A stretch of 64,000 nucleotides of DNA from Chelonoidis abingdonii (Eukaryota; Chordata; Testudines; Testudinidae), in contig NC_133777.1 of assembly GCF_003597395.2 (NCBI RefSeq), positions 8,724,464-8,788,463 on the forward strand, in the 5' to 3' direction. Positions 1 to 11,179 of this stretch are shown in pieces. Numbering within the stretch: position 1 is the first letter of the stretch; each line of letters starts with the position of its first letter. The position numbers and the translations under genes were made by a program. The notes under the pieces are model-generated. The model did no database searches. It had not been told where the DNA came from and was given only the letters and a program-made list of their open reading frames with translations.

Positions 1-50
1 AAAAGAGAGAAATATTCTATGGGGAATGAGTCTTGCATACAGAAACTAGG

Positions 51-2175
51 GGGTACGTTACACTAGGATAATTCGATTTTACATAACACGGTTTTGTAAA
101 ACAGATTGATAAAGTGATGCACGCGGCAACAAAGCACAATAATTGGTGGTGTGCGTCCATGAGTACCAGACGTTAGCGTCGATTTCTGGAGCGTTTACCT
201 GTGGTTATGTATCCGTAGCTATCCATAGTTTCACGTCTCCCACTCAATTGGATTCTGTTGAGATCCAATGCATGATGGTTGCAAAAAAGAGTGTCATGGG
301 TGATTCTCGGTATGTCGTAGTGCATTTCTTCCCTCGTGAAGAGCAAACGGCAGACAATCTCTGCGTCCTTTTCCCTGTATTGCCTGGCAGAGTGCGATAG
401 CATGGAACATGGAGCCATCTTTGCTTTTGTCATTGTCCAGTTGTGTACTGGATGCTGCTGACAGAGGCGTACTGGGCAGTGCTACAACAGCAGCATTCAT
501 TTGCCTTTTGCAAGGTAGCAGAGCAGGTTCCAGTCATTGTACATCTGGCGTGCCCCTTTGTAAATTGGCCGATGAGATAGAGGTTTATAAGTTGTTCTGT
601 ACACCGTCTGCTGCTGTTATAGGTGCTCTGGCTGACTTCACGTGAGGCGGGCCGGGGGGCGAAAGACAAAATGGGAATGATCCCGGGTCTTCCCTCCTTT
701 ATGTTTTTCTCATCAATTGAGTCAGTCTTGCTAAGAAAATGGGGGCAAGTGTTATAGAGAACCAGTGTACGACAGAGAACAGAGAGCACAGTCCCGCTCC
801 GTCGTTAGATCCGAAAATGATGAGCTGATCCATTCCCAGGGGTGGTGCGTCCTGCAACAACTCACCCGTTGCTTCCCTCTCACACACCCTCTGGGCTACG
901 CGTGCAGTGTCCCCTTTTTGTTTAGTTTTTTTGAATGGGGAATTAATAAAGACATGCAGGAATAAGAAACACTGATTTTAGTAGTCATGACGGGGAGGCA
1001 GCTCCAGCTGTATATAGTCTAGGCAGGACATTAAAACGGTGGGGGGCAGAGGAGCCAGCTCACACTGGATCGGTGATAGTCCAGGCAGTAAGAATCTTTT
1101 TTTAGACATGAAGGGGGATGGCTGATGGAGCTCAGCCCCAGTTGCTAATGATAGATGGTTAACAGCGTCTGTACATTGCCCTGGATTAAGGGAGTCATTC
1201 TATTTTTTACCAGGCGTCGGCCCCCAGCGACTCACCGAGGCAGCAGGAGCAACTCACAGGATGATGAGTACGACTATCAGTCATTTTGTAACTGTACATC
1301 TGCACCGGGAGGGAAGGGGGGGAAGATGCTGCTGTCAGTGCCGCAGCACCACGTTACCAGCAGCATGCAGGTAGACATACAGTGACCTGGAAAAAAGTCA
1401 AGAAACGATTTTCATCCCTTATGTCTTTTTCAGGGGGGAGGGAGGGTAAACTGACCAGATATATCACTAACTACTGGACAATGTGTTGACCTATAGGCAT
1501 TGGGAGCTCAGCAAGAATTGCAAATACTTTTTGGGACTGCGGGGACTTATGGGATAGCTGGAGTCTCAGTAACCCCTCCTCCTCAATGAGCATCATGTTG
1601 AGTTCTTTGGCTTCCATTTAACGCTTGTCATATACAGCCTGTGCTGTGGCCTCTGTCTATAATAGGCCTGGAGGATTTTTTCAAATGCTTGTCATTTCAT
1701 CTTCTGTAAAAGAGATGTTGATGAAGAGAATTTGTCATCCCCCGATCTACAGCGATCACGTCCAGTATCTCCCGTATCGGTCCCATGCTGGCGTCTTTTT
1801 GGATTTGGAGACTGCATGGCCGTGCTGATAGAGCTCGCACGCTAGGCAAAACAGGAAATGAAAATTCAAACTTTTGCCTGGGGCGCTTTTCCTGTCTACC
1901 TGGCAGTGCATCGAGTTCTTGATTGCTTCACCCCAGAGTGGTCAAGTGGTGCATTGTGGGATACCATCCGGAGGCAATAGCATCGATTTGCGGCCACTAC
2001 CTTAATCCGACATGGCAATACGATTTCATCGCTACTGCCTCTCGTCGGGGAGGATAAGAAGACTTAGTTTATAAGAGCCTTTACCTGATATACAAGGGCG
2101 TCGTTGTGTGGGACGGGTGCAGAGTTAAATCGGTTTAACGCTGCTAAATTCGGTAATAAAGGCGTAGTGTGACAG
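51..2175 (-). mobile_element. decayed TIR-type DNA element with Myb/SANT-like ORF
   Basis: The stretch reads as a repeat inserted in the minus orientation. Its two outer ends resemble each other as inverted repeats: the left end has gggtacgttacactagga, and the right end, read on the minus strand, has gtcacactacgcctttatt. Both are followed by AT-rich text ending in a gaaaccg/aaaccg-like block. From memory of turtle assemblies this is a high-copy family whose full copies encode a Myb/SANT-like DNA-binding protein. Here the coding part is broken by frameshifts and stops. No transposase is visible, so the class (PIF/Harbinger-like is one possibility) is inference. The open frames of 60-120 codons on both strands inside it are not treated as genes. 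Confidence 0.6.
1620..1817 (-). pseudogene. Myb/SANT-like DNA-binding domain ORF remnant
   Basis: Read on the minus strand from an ATG whose complement is at 1815-1817, the sequence begins MQSPNPKR. It then holds shifted pieces that resemble the start of the Myb/SANT-like (Myb_DNA-bind_4 type) protein common in turtle repeats, including a stretch corresponding to an acidic/tryptophan-rich first helix and the nucleotide motif gaaaaaatcctccagg of the next helix. An extra G soon after the start and later indels break the frame. It is non-functional as it stands and belongs to the surrounding mobile element. Confidence 0.5.
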
Positions 2176-3084
2176 GCTAAAGGCTGGGGAAGACGGGCTG
2201 CATTAACCATCCAAACGCTCAATACTCCTCTGCACTGTGACATGTACGCGCCAGCATGAAATAACTAGAAAACAGCATCTGTCCTTGGAGAGTCACAGCC
2301 CTGGCCACTGGAGAGGAGGGATGAGGGACTGCAAAGAGGAGGCGAAAGAACTGGCACTTTTAGACAGGAGGAGTGATGGGCGGGGGCAGAGAGATGAGGG
2401 CAGAGCTGGGAGGCAGGAGCAGGACAGTCTGGAGCCTGGACAGGTTCGCGCTGTCGTGCATTTAATCTCGGAGCATGCCCGTTGGGGCTGGGTTCTTTTG
2501 TCGCTGACATTCAACGTGCAAATCAAAGGTGCAACCCCGCCAGGCAGATCCAAGCTGTATTTCTCCCCTCTCCTCTCACTCCCCTGGCTCCAGGGTATTA
2601 GCTTGGCTGTAGCCCAGGTCTGAAAGGAGCGCGTCTTGAGCTGTGCAGAGGCCTGTATGGAAGGAGCTGGTGATCTCAGTCCCATTTGGAGTGGCTATTG
2701 ACACTCACAAGTGCCTCTTGCAGGTGGTCTGGGCAGAGAGGGTCGAGAGCTGAATGCCCTGTGGTGACTGAATGCTCCTTTCCATCCTAGAGGTCCTTTC
2801 CAGGTCAGGGCTGAGTGACTTTAGCAGGGCAGCATGGGGGAAGCTTGCTCAGCGGCTGTCCATGCTATGCATAAGGGGGCCTCTCTGTTCACTGCTGTCA
2901 GGATGGCAGTTTTGGGCTCCAGTTCTCGAAAGGTGGCCTCCATTTGGATGAGAGCCCTCCCTGTGCAGAAGGCCAGCACAAGGCCAATGCCCAGCGGATT
3001 AACTAGCTCCACATTGAAAGCAGCTTCTTCTGCCAGATACAAAAGCAAGCTGCTCTGATACCACGGAGGTGCTCACATGCCCAC
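2176..3084. other. gene-free stretch, GC-moderate, no identified feature
   Basis: The open frames here overlap on both strands and have no recognisable domain. One minus-strand frame (2821 to about 3062) has a protein-like composition but no family I can name; it is treated in the findings. I see no promoter or splice pattern. Confidence 0.4.
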
Positions 3085-3875
3085 AGCCGGTGCAAGGATA
3101 TTTTGTGCCCTAGGCAAAACTTCTACCTTGTGCCCCCCCTCACCCCCAGAGCATCGCTTATTATAAACTTTCAAAAATGAATACGGCATAATGTGGCATT
3201 GTTCATTAGAATTAATACAAGGGGGTCAGAGGAGATGATCACTACAGTCCCTTCTGGCCCAGGGGAATTTATGAGCAAGGAGGAGGCTGAGAATACCCCC
3301 AGCTCACAGGGTCTCTAAACATTCCCAGGCTCTGAGTAATTTGCCCTCCAGGGGGCACCCAGGGGCAAGGAGGGCAGAGCCAGGCTCTCCCAGGGAGCAA
3401 GTGAGGATCTCCCTGGGGTTCAGGGCTGGCTCCCCTCATTGGCACAGTGCCCACGGGGGGGTTGGTGTCTGGAAGCGGCACCTCGCCAACCCTTTCCCGT
3501 CCTTCGCGCTTCAGGGTTTAGTTTCACTTTCCCTCGCCCCAGGAGGCAGCTGCACCCAGCCCCAGGTGCAGCGCATTGGAGGAAGAAGCTCACCTGAGCT
3601 CAGGACCACATCCTGCCTTCTCCAACAGCTCCGTCCCTCCGCCACGCTGGTTGCCGCGCCTGGCCGGCTGTCTCCTCCTTGCTCCACCACAGGCTCCCAC
3701 TGACTGTCCTGCACGGCACCCCTCGCTGTGGGGACAGGTTTGTTGTGGAGGCCTCGCTCCCTGCCCTGCCCCACTCAGCTGACTCCCGTGACGCTGGACA
3801 CCGCTTTTTGGTGCCCCCAAATCTTGGCGCCCTAGACGGCCACCTAGTTCGCCTAGTGGTTAACAGCCGCGTACC
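3085..3875. repeat. turtle-type interspersed repeat (gccctaggc-rich ends)
   Basis: The left end carries ccggtgcaaggatattttgtgccctaggcaaaa-like text, and the right end carries atcttggcgccctag followed by gcctagtggttaacagccg. I recognise both as the outer parts of a common turtle repeat with GC-rich filling. The terminal sequences are inverted relatives (ccggtgcaa against the decayed gttaacagccg). The overlapping open frames inside are compositional. The boundaries are approximate. Confidence 0.5.
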
Positions 3876-4359
3876 AATGGCCTCTCTAGGTATAACCTGT
3901 CAATCCACGTAACTATAGTGAGATGGTGTTTACTGCAGTGTAGACACACCCTGAGATGAGCCAGGCAAACAGCATGAGATTGAACTCCTGGGCAAAAGTA
4001 GGACTTAATGAAGCGGCCTCTCCCCAGTGGTGAAGTCACCCTATATACAGACACAAAGTAATCTTTGGATCATTCTCTCCTGGACCACAATGAATGGGAC
4101 TTACACACATGTGGGCCGGGGGCATAACTGACAACACTGACTCATCCCCTGTGTGTACAGATTATAACATGCGGGCACGCAAGTATCGGTGCAAAACTGT
4201 GCACCATAGTGTGGTTGTGCAAGTTGTCTGTGCACAAATGGAACTGTGGTCGAGGGCCTGTTTAGGGCAGAGTGACTCTAAACTCACTAGATAAATTATC
4301 TGAACCTACATTAAAAAATCAAGCAGTGAATCTGTTGGAAAGCTTTGTGCTTTCTCTTC
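3876..4359. other. gene-free stretch, nothing identified
   Basis: AT-balanced unique-looking sequence with no open frame above background and no repeat that I recognise. Confidence 0.35.
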
Positions 4360-4391
4360 GTGTGTGTGTGTGTGTTGTGTGGATGTGTGTT
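4360..4391. repeat. (TG)n microsatellite, interrupted
   Basis: A run of gt dinucleotides is followed by an interrupted tail (ttgtgtggatgtgtgt). It is a simple repeat. Confidence 0.9.
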
Positions 4392-5161
4392 ATAAATATA
4401 AAGACTCTTATTATAATGCTTGTTATCTGAAGATATGAGGGCTCTCTTTACTAATCCAAATAAAAATTAGACCATATCTGGTGGAGAACAGGACGTAATA
4501 TGCTAATGGATAAGGGAGTGTCCATTAACACAAGATGTTAACTGGTTTGTTTAGCTTCTGATTAAGATTTTATTTCCTGCGGAAGAATGGCATGGAATAA
4601 GCAAATGGGGCTAAACAAAAGTGGAAGATAGGAACTTCTGGAATGAAGCTGCGTGATGATTTCAGTTGTTGGTTTAGCAACCCATATTGATGTCTAGAGA
4701 CACACAATCTGTAACAGGACAGATTTATTTAATCCAGATTTGTTTGGGCACAATGGACATTAGATTGTCTTGGACGCATTCAAATACACAGCAGCCACCA
4801 TGCCCACTGAAATCCATGGGAGTTTTGCGATTGACTCAACTGGAGAAGCATGGACTCTTCTTTGGAGCAGTGTTGCTAGAGAGGTAGGCCTGATTCGTTC
4901 TCACTAGTGTAGCTCCACGTTGCAGTGAGTTACACCAGATGTAAAGTGTGTGTACTGCTTATGGAAACAAGTTACTGGGCATTAAGAGGTGTTAGGTGGA
5001 GTTCAGTATCATGGTTTCCAGTAAAGAGACTAGTTGGTGCACACTGAATTGGCCAAATGATTCTTTCAAAAAGAGACACTAGGACTGAATGCAGGACTGA
5101 GACACAAGAACACCTACATTCATTGCCTCTGCACTCGCTTTTGCGGACTCACTGCATACTT
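4392..5161. other. gene-free stretch with a possible foldback-repeat fragment
   Basis: Mostly unique-looking sequence. Around 4888-4945 the words cctgattcgttctcac and gagttacaccagatgtaa resemble one arm of the palindromic cagattct...gtaactc repeat seen better at 11070-11179. No gene is seen. Confidence 0.35.
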
Positions 5162-5173
5162 GGGGGGGGGGGG
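5162..5173. repeat. G12 homopolymer
   Basis: Twelve consecutive G on the + strand. It is a simple repeat and a likely spot for length polymorphism or sequencing error. Confidence 0.95.
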
Positions 5174-5235
5174 ATTTTCAAAGGCACAACCAGAGTTAGG
5201 CACTTAACGCCCATTGACCATTAAGTGTGAGTTGG
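5174..5235. repeat. fragment of a palindromic attttcaaaggc... repeat
   Basis: The text attttcaaaggcac, then gttaggcacttaac and gcccattgaccatt, matches a short foldback repeat family that I recognise from turtle sequence. Only about half of the palindrome survives. Confidence 0.4.
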
Positions 5236-5271
5236 GAACCTGCCTGCCCTTTGTGCCTTTGTTATCCACCC

Positions 5272-5410
5272 CTCTTTAACCCCTCTGTGCCTTGATTTCC
5301 CCATCTGTAAAATGAGGATAAAAACAATGCCCTGCTCCACAGGGCTGTGGCTGAATGGATAGATTTTCATGACAGTTGAGAACTTGCAGTGCCACTGTGT
5401 TCAGCACCTC
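5272..5410 (+). repeat. MIR-like SINE, sense
   Basis: It contains ccccatctgtaaaatgagg, the hallmark central-to-3' part of MIR/CORE-SINEs, followed by the diagnostic cagggctgtggctgaatgga-like segment. It is an ancient, fragmentary copy. Confidence 0.65.
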
Positions 5411-5714
5411 TGGAAATCACACCACATAGTCAGGTGCCTCAGTATAGATTGAGATTCCTTGCTGTGGGCACTCAGATTTGAAAAGGTGCGTGGTAGTATC
5501 TTGCCCAAAGAAAATGGCAGGGCCAGGAAGAGAGCCCAGTTATCCCGAGTCCCTGTCCTTTGTACAAACCACTAAGCCATTCTTCCTTCCCCTAGTCCAA
5601 GTTAATTAGAGATTAAAACCACCACATCAAAATCATAATAGTGCTTAGCAGTTATACAGTCTTGTGTATTTTCAGGGCACTTCACAACTCTCAGAACACC
5701 TGGAGATGTATGCT

Positions 5715-5865
5715 TTCAAACGCTGGCTTCAACCCCTCTGCACCTCCATTTCCCCATCTACAAAATGAAGATAATGCTCTGTCCCTAAGCCTGCCAGCAG
5801 TCCTGTGAGGTCATCGTGTCATCTTGGCAAAGGGCTTTAAGAGCCTTGGAGAGAAGGTGCTAAAA
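5715..5865 (+). repeat. MIR-like SINE, sense, degraded
   Basis: The segments ctccatttccccatctac, aaaatgaagataat and cctgtgaggtca reproduce the order found in MIR cores. It is more diverged than the copy about 450 bp upstream. Confidence 0.5.
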
Positions 5866-6402
5866 CCCTTGTTATTGTCAGCAAGTTGAGAGATTAGACT
5901 GAATCCCATTTTGAATATTCCAATATCTGTTTCATTTGCCATGTACACTGATAGCAAGCAGAGAATTCCATTGAGCATTATAATGCTTTTTACAACACAA
6001 TTTGCAAAGTAATTAGAAAAAAGATGTAAAAGATACTGTATGGGATGAAAGAATCAATGTTCATCTCTTTGGGCTACATTTTATGGGCCATGTAACAAAT
6101 CCATGGAGAACATACTGTATGAGAAAGTTTCCAAGCAACTATGACACTGCTGTGGCAGATTGTTGTTTTACCCTGACTGGGGAGATGCAGGGTTTGAGTT
6201 TCAGGCTGCATCACTGGGATGATGAATAGTTCCAGGGAGCTGACACATTTCAAAAGAAGCCAGGGTGTCTGCTATTTAGCATTACCCTCTTGTTTTCTCA
6301 TTCCCCCTATTTCTCGATAGAGGGATGTCCCCTGAAACTCGGGCTCAGGCTAGTGTGAGGGGAAATTTACCAGCATCATCATACTGGACTCGGAGGCCCT
6401 AG
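5866..6402. other. gene-free stretch, nothing identified
   Basis: AT-rich unique-looking sequence without a usable open frame or a recognised repeat. Confidence 0.35.
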
Positions 6403-6690
6403 CTCAGTGGGTCTCACCCAGGAGTCTGCGGCCCCCTGGGGGGCGGTGAGCAGGTTTCAGGGGCTTTGCCAAGCATGGCTGGCGTTAGACTCACTAGGGC
6501 CCAAGGCAGAAAGCTGAAGCCCCACCGTGCAAGAGTGCAGCCCAGGGCCCTGAGCTCCAGCACCCGGGGCTGAAGCTGAAGCCTGAGCAACTTAGCTTTG
6601 TTGTGCCACTTGTGGTGTGGGGGCCTTGGGCAATTGCCCTGCTTCCTACCCCTTAACACTGGCCCTGACTTTTATATGGGTTGGAATGGA
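6403..6690. repeat. interspersed repeat, hAT-like 5' end
   Basis: It begins cagtgggtctcacccagg, a variant of the cagtggttctcaac terminus of hAT-type elements. It continues with gggcccaaggcagaaagc and ggcaattgccctgctt, which I recognise from a turtle repeat. The far terminus is not clear. The minus-strand open frame across it is repeat-derived. Confidence 0.5.
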
Positions 6691-6904
6691 GGGAAACAGT
6701 AAATAATGGTATCCCCGAGATCTAACTGTGTTAGGATGAGAAACTCTGTAAGCAAAACATACACACATTTAAACTCCTTCCTTTTTTCTAAAAAGGGATA
6801 CTGAGAAAACATGTATGCGACGGGAACACCTCTCCTATGAGAATGCTGTTCTCCTGAGTGGGGTGAATGGCTGTCACACTTAGCCAAAAATTTGTTGGTC
6901 CCCA

Positions 6905-7115
6905 TCGTTACTAATGAGCTGGAAATAAGGGGTAAACAGTGCAGTGATGAAATTCACAGCTGGAACAAACCTGAAAGGAGCTACAAAAACCGGAGAGGGC
7001 AGAGAAGCTGTGCAAAGGGGCCTAGAAAGATTCGAAAGGGGGACAGCAAGTGATAAAATGAGATTCAACTGGGGAAAATACAAGCTATCACATCTAGAGG
7101 GGTTAACACAAATGC
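6905..7115 (+). repeat. CR1-like LINE fragment, ORF2 C-terminal part, sense
   Basis: The + frame from 6944 contains a segment ending KMRFNWGKYKLSHLE. It lines up with the conserved (M)KFN..KCKVLHLG stretch after the reverse-transcriptase core of CR1 ORF2. The match is diverged and short, and no start or full domain is present. It is a dead retroelement fragment. Confidence 0.5.
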
Positions 7116-8948
7116 AGAGGATCTGCTCTCATACTGGTGCAAATCAGGAGTGACGGCACTGGAATCAAGAGTATTTCACTGGTGTGAAACTGGTTTAAGT
7201 GAAAGAAGAGTCAGGCTCGTCTCTTCCATGGGAAAAAGAAACCAGTGAGGCCTTACTGCTGAAAGAAACACAGGATGGAGTATGATGAGTTAGACATGAG
7301 TTTTCAAATGCGTTATTGAAGTCAAAAGGCCAAAGCAATTTTTGGCTGTAGATGGAGCATATGCCTGATGCAATTTTAGTCTGCCCATGCAGATGCATCA
7401 GGTCACAGAGGGGATAGTCCCCCCTGCATAGAGTTCTGCAAGGGTAGCTGCATGCACCTCATTACCACAAAGGCGCTGAACAATTGGAGTGACTTCTCAG
7501 GGGATCATAGTGAGGCACTGATGTTTGAATATATAAAGCGATATATCTCAGGGCAACTATCATAGTCTACAAATACTAGAAGGGGAGGAGTTGTCTGGGG
7601 TGGCACAGGGGATACAATTAAATTAATAAGGAAAAATGTGACTGTCCCTACAAAGCTTCAGGCTAGAGAGACTTCTTAGCTCCTGTGGGTGCGATGGACA
7701 CCCCACTGCCTGGGACATTTAAAATAAGTGGGACAAAACTGTCAAGAGATACACTGTAGGGAACAATCTCACATTGGCCTGACAGGGGAAGGACTAGCTG
7801 GTGTGACCAAATCGCTCCCATCTCTAATGTCTATGGACCAAACGCTGAGATCCTTGCTGAGACGCCCATTGAAAATGATGGAAGTTTTGCAGGACTGAGG
7901 ACTAGTAAAAGTGGAGTAAGGGACTCAGGATCTGGGCCTGCAAATCTATGAACTAAGATGTCATGGGCTGGGCCTTCCCTTCCACCCCACAAGCACAAGA
8001 GGAGGGAAAAACCAGTGCTAGAAAAAAAGCTCTCTGAGGGGATTTTATTAAAAACCCACTTGTTAATTTCAAAAGTTTCCAGGGGTTGCGTAGAATCTTT
8101 TGGCTCAGTGTCACCTTCTCTCTTCCTCATTGTGGCTAGAGGGTGGAAAGTGAGACAGCGAAAGAGCGTCAGTGTAGGGAAGGGGCGGAGGAGAGGACTC
8201 CAGAATGCATCTCCTTGGAAGGGGCAGGGGTGCTAGAACAAGTCCTTCTTATGTCACTCCCTGTTAGTAACCCTCTGCAATGGTTTGGGAAGGGAAGAGT
8301 CTGAAGAAATCCTTGCATGAGACACATCTTCGTTTGGGTTCCTTCTCCGAGATTCTTCTATTGGGCATGGGAGGAGGGGTTGGAGCTCACCCTCAAGGAT
8401 GTTTCTCTCACATAATAAACCGGAATATTCCATGGAGGCACTGACTGGCGGGGAGGAGGGAGAGAAAGAGATCAGGAGGTTGTGAAAAGGCTAATGGGCA
8501 GAGCACATGATGAGGGAAAGAAAGCTCTGATTATGGGAATGGAAGGGACAAGATGAAAACAAAGTTGATGCAGTGTCCTATGAGTGAGGCTGCCCGGGGG
8601 TGACATTTCTTTTAAAAAGAGCAAGAGATGGAGATGAAAGCAGAACTGGGGAATATAGTTTCTGAGAACGAGGCCCCAGCCATATCAACCACAGCAGGGC
8701 ACAGAGAATCCTCCTACAGATGATTTCACCATGAGCCAGGGAGATCCAACACCGCAGAGCAGGCCAAGGGGAAGGCAAGGAAAAGTGAACTGAAACAAAG
8801 AAAACCCCCAAAGCCTACATTGACAGTTTCACAATGCCTGCTCATGGGAGGAACTTGTGCCTTCAACTGCCATTGGCTTTGACAGACCTCATTGTAAATC
8901 CTGTTCTGGTATTTAACCTGTATCTTTCTTGGCTTCTCACAGCAGCAC
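7116..8948. other. gene-free stretch, nothing firm identified
   Basis: Apart from a possible arm of a cagattct/gtaactc foldback repeat near 7130-7215, I see no repeat that I can name. The open frames reach at most 99 codons and overlap on opposite strands. No CpG-rich promoter is present. Confidence 0.35.
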
Positions 8949-9030
8949 ATAGAATCATAGAATCATAGAATACTAGGGTTGGAAGGGACCTCAGGAGATC
9001 CTCTAGTCCAACCCCCTGCTCAAAGGGACT
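8949..9030 (-). repeat. CR1 LINE 3' end, antisense
   Basis: It starts with tandem agaatcatagaatcat, the reverse complement of the (ATTCTATG)n-like tail of CR1 elements. It runs into gggttggaagggacctcagg, the conserved CR1 3' UTR motif. It is a severely 5'-truncated copy. Confidence 0.9.
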
Positions 9031-10464
9031 GGCTGGATATAGACAGGTTGGTCCCCTATCCCAAAGAATAACAAAATCCCAAAGTGAATGTGAGTAGGAG
9101 ACTGACCCCCCATTGCATTTTCAGACAAGATCCAGCCTTTTCTATGGCCCACATCCAATTTCAGATTGTGGCGCGCGCTCTGCTATATCCCTAAACTCAC
9201 CCTTGAAAATATCCCCCCCACACCCCTCTTTGTGTTACTTCCTTGCCGGTGCAGATAGGGATGGACAATCTAGTCCAGTTGCAATCCAGACCATCCATGG
9301 AGCTTTGCCATGGATGTGGGCATGAGGTTCAGATCAGAATGGGAGCTTTGACACCCACTACTCACTTGTCTGGCCCAGGTCTAAATGATGATGCAGTGGA
9401 GACTCAGGCCCTAAGACTCTACTCTGACCTGCTGTGTCCATCACATTCTGTTTGCCTAGTCTCTTCTGTTTAGGTTCCTGTGCTACCCCCATTGCCATGG
9501 TAGATGAACACCTTACATGAGCCACCAAAAGATATCCGGTTCGTTTCTGTGCTAGCTGATATTAACCTGGAGTCTCTTGCCAGTCCCCTCCTCTGCGTTT
9601 TGCTCCGGGAGAGCACCCTGTATGACAACATTAGGCAGTACTCGTAGTAGAAGTCAGTCTGAGGTGTGGAGAGGACCTCCCTATCTGTCTGTGATCAGCA
9701 GCCTCAATAAAGAATCCACTTTATATTCAGGAGACTTGAACCCTAGTTTTCTTCTATCTCAAAGGAAATGATGGAAGCCATGCTGCTAACTACTTATTAT
9801 GGGCCCGCTCCTGCGGTCCTTGTGCAGGCAAAATTCCCATTGTATGAAAAGGATTTAACATTCAGGGGGTTTGTTATTGTTTTCCAAGAGTTTCCAGATT
9901 GCTTTATGATTTGCTCCAATATTCCTGGATGTTAGGTGATTCTATCTGGCAGGTATTTTAGCTTCCTTCTAAATGATCCACCCTACATCTGCCATCCCCC
10001 ATCACACCTCGCCCTCTCTGCATGAGTTCCCAAAGACAGAGGAGCTTGGTGACTCCTTTGCTCAGTCCCTATGCAGGGCTGCTGAATCCCATCTGGCCTG
10101 CTGATTGATACACTTCTTATCTCAGGAGTCTTTCACTTGCCTCTTACGAATCCTGATGTTTCTAGTGCCTCATTAACGTTTATCTGCCTGAGCCCCCTGC
10201 TCCTTTCATCCTTTGTTGCTGAGAACTGCAACAAAGCAGATGTTGACCATATCAACCTCCTTCACAGTCCCTATTATGGGAGCTCTCTGTTCCCTTCCCC
10301 CAACAAATGGTAGTGCTTGTTCTGGTCCCTTATCAACTCTCCCATGTAACCTTTCCCCTCACCTCATTTTACTCCTTGGCAGCCATCATTCATCCAGGAC
10401 TTGGAACATCTCCTATTTGACATATAGTACTCACCATGCAGCCTTTTCAAAGCAGTGCATTAAT
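9031..10464. other. gene-free stretch, nothing identified
   Basis: No open frame above about 85 codons and no domain, splice pattern or repeat that I can name. Confidence 0.35.
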
Positions 10465-10620
10465 TAATTATTCCCCTAGGAGGTAGGGAATTAACCAATT
10501 TCTGATGAGGAAGCTGAGCCACAGACACAGGTTAAGGGACTTGCCTAAGGTCACAGAGAAAGTCCATGGCAGAGTCAGGATTTGAGCTCAGGAGTGCCTG
10601 GTCCCTAGATTCCTATGCTC
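10465..10620 (-). repeat. MIR-like SINE, antisense
   Basis: The order gaagctgagccacagaca, ttgcctaaggtcacag, ggcagagtcaggatttgag is the reverse complement of the MIR core and tRNA-related part. Confidence 0.75.
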
Positions 10621-11069
10621 AGCCCCCTCTTTCCCCTCCTTAAGGAAAACCATGAGGTTTTGAAGTAACCCTTATTTCATTCCTTATAACTGGATATTTT
10701 TGGCAAGGTGCTTTTGCACTCACTAGGGTAGATTTGTAAGAACATCATTAATGTCAGCTCAGTGTCTCTTTGCATGTGTGTTTGATCACAGTATCGTTTC
10801 AGAGCCCATCCATAGTGCATACACTAGTGGTCTGTTGTGTCCTATGGATTTCCCTTCATAGAGTAATTAACAGAGCACATTCATAGTGCACTATGCGTCG
10901 GATGTGGGCGTCAGGTTCATGTGGCATACTCATGCTCCTTTAGGCAGGTTCTTGATACCATACGGGTTCTCTGGACAGGGCGCACATTGTGTGTATCTTC
11001 AGAGCATAACAAAGCTAGTACAGACCTAGGGGAACCCTCTCATTGCTAAGAGCACAGTAACGACACAAA
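10621..11069. other. gene-free stretch, nothing identified
   Basis: Unique-looking sequence with no open frame of note. Confidence 0.35.
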
Positions 11070-11179
11070 GGGCCAAATTCTGCTCTCAGTGACAACCGCG
11101 TAAATCTGGAGGCGTGCCATTGACTGCACTGGAATTACTCTGGATTTGCACCAGTGAAGCTGAGGGCAGAGTCTGATCC
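11070..11179. repeat. short foldback (palindromic) repeat
   Basis: The left arm starts gggccaaattctgctctcag. The right arm ends gctgagggcagagtctgatc, its imperfect reverse complement, and the inner arms gtaaatctgg and ctggatttgcac pair as well. I recognise the family as a short palindromic repeat of sauropsid genomes. It has no coding capacity. Confidence 0.6.

Noticed and set aside
1..2175. Retroviral LTR or endogenous retrovirus at the window start (AATAAA near 944, long U3-like text)
   Set aside because: No primer-binding site, polypurine tract, gag, pol or env similarity, and no paired LTR. The ends fit a TIR element and the interior a Myb/SANT-like repeat.
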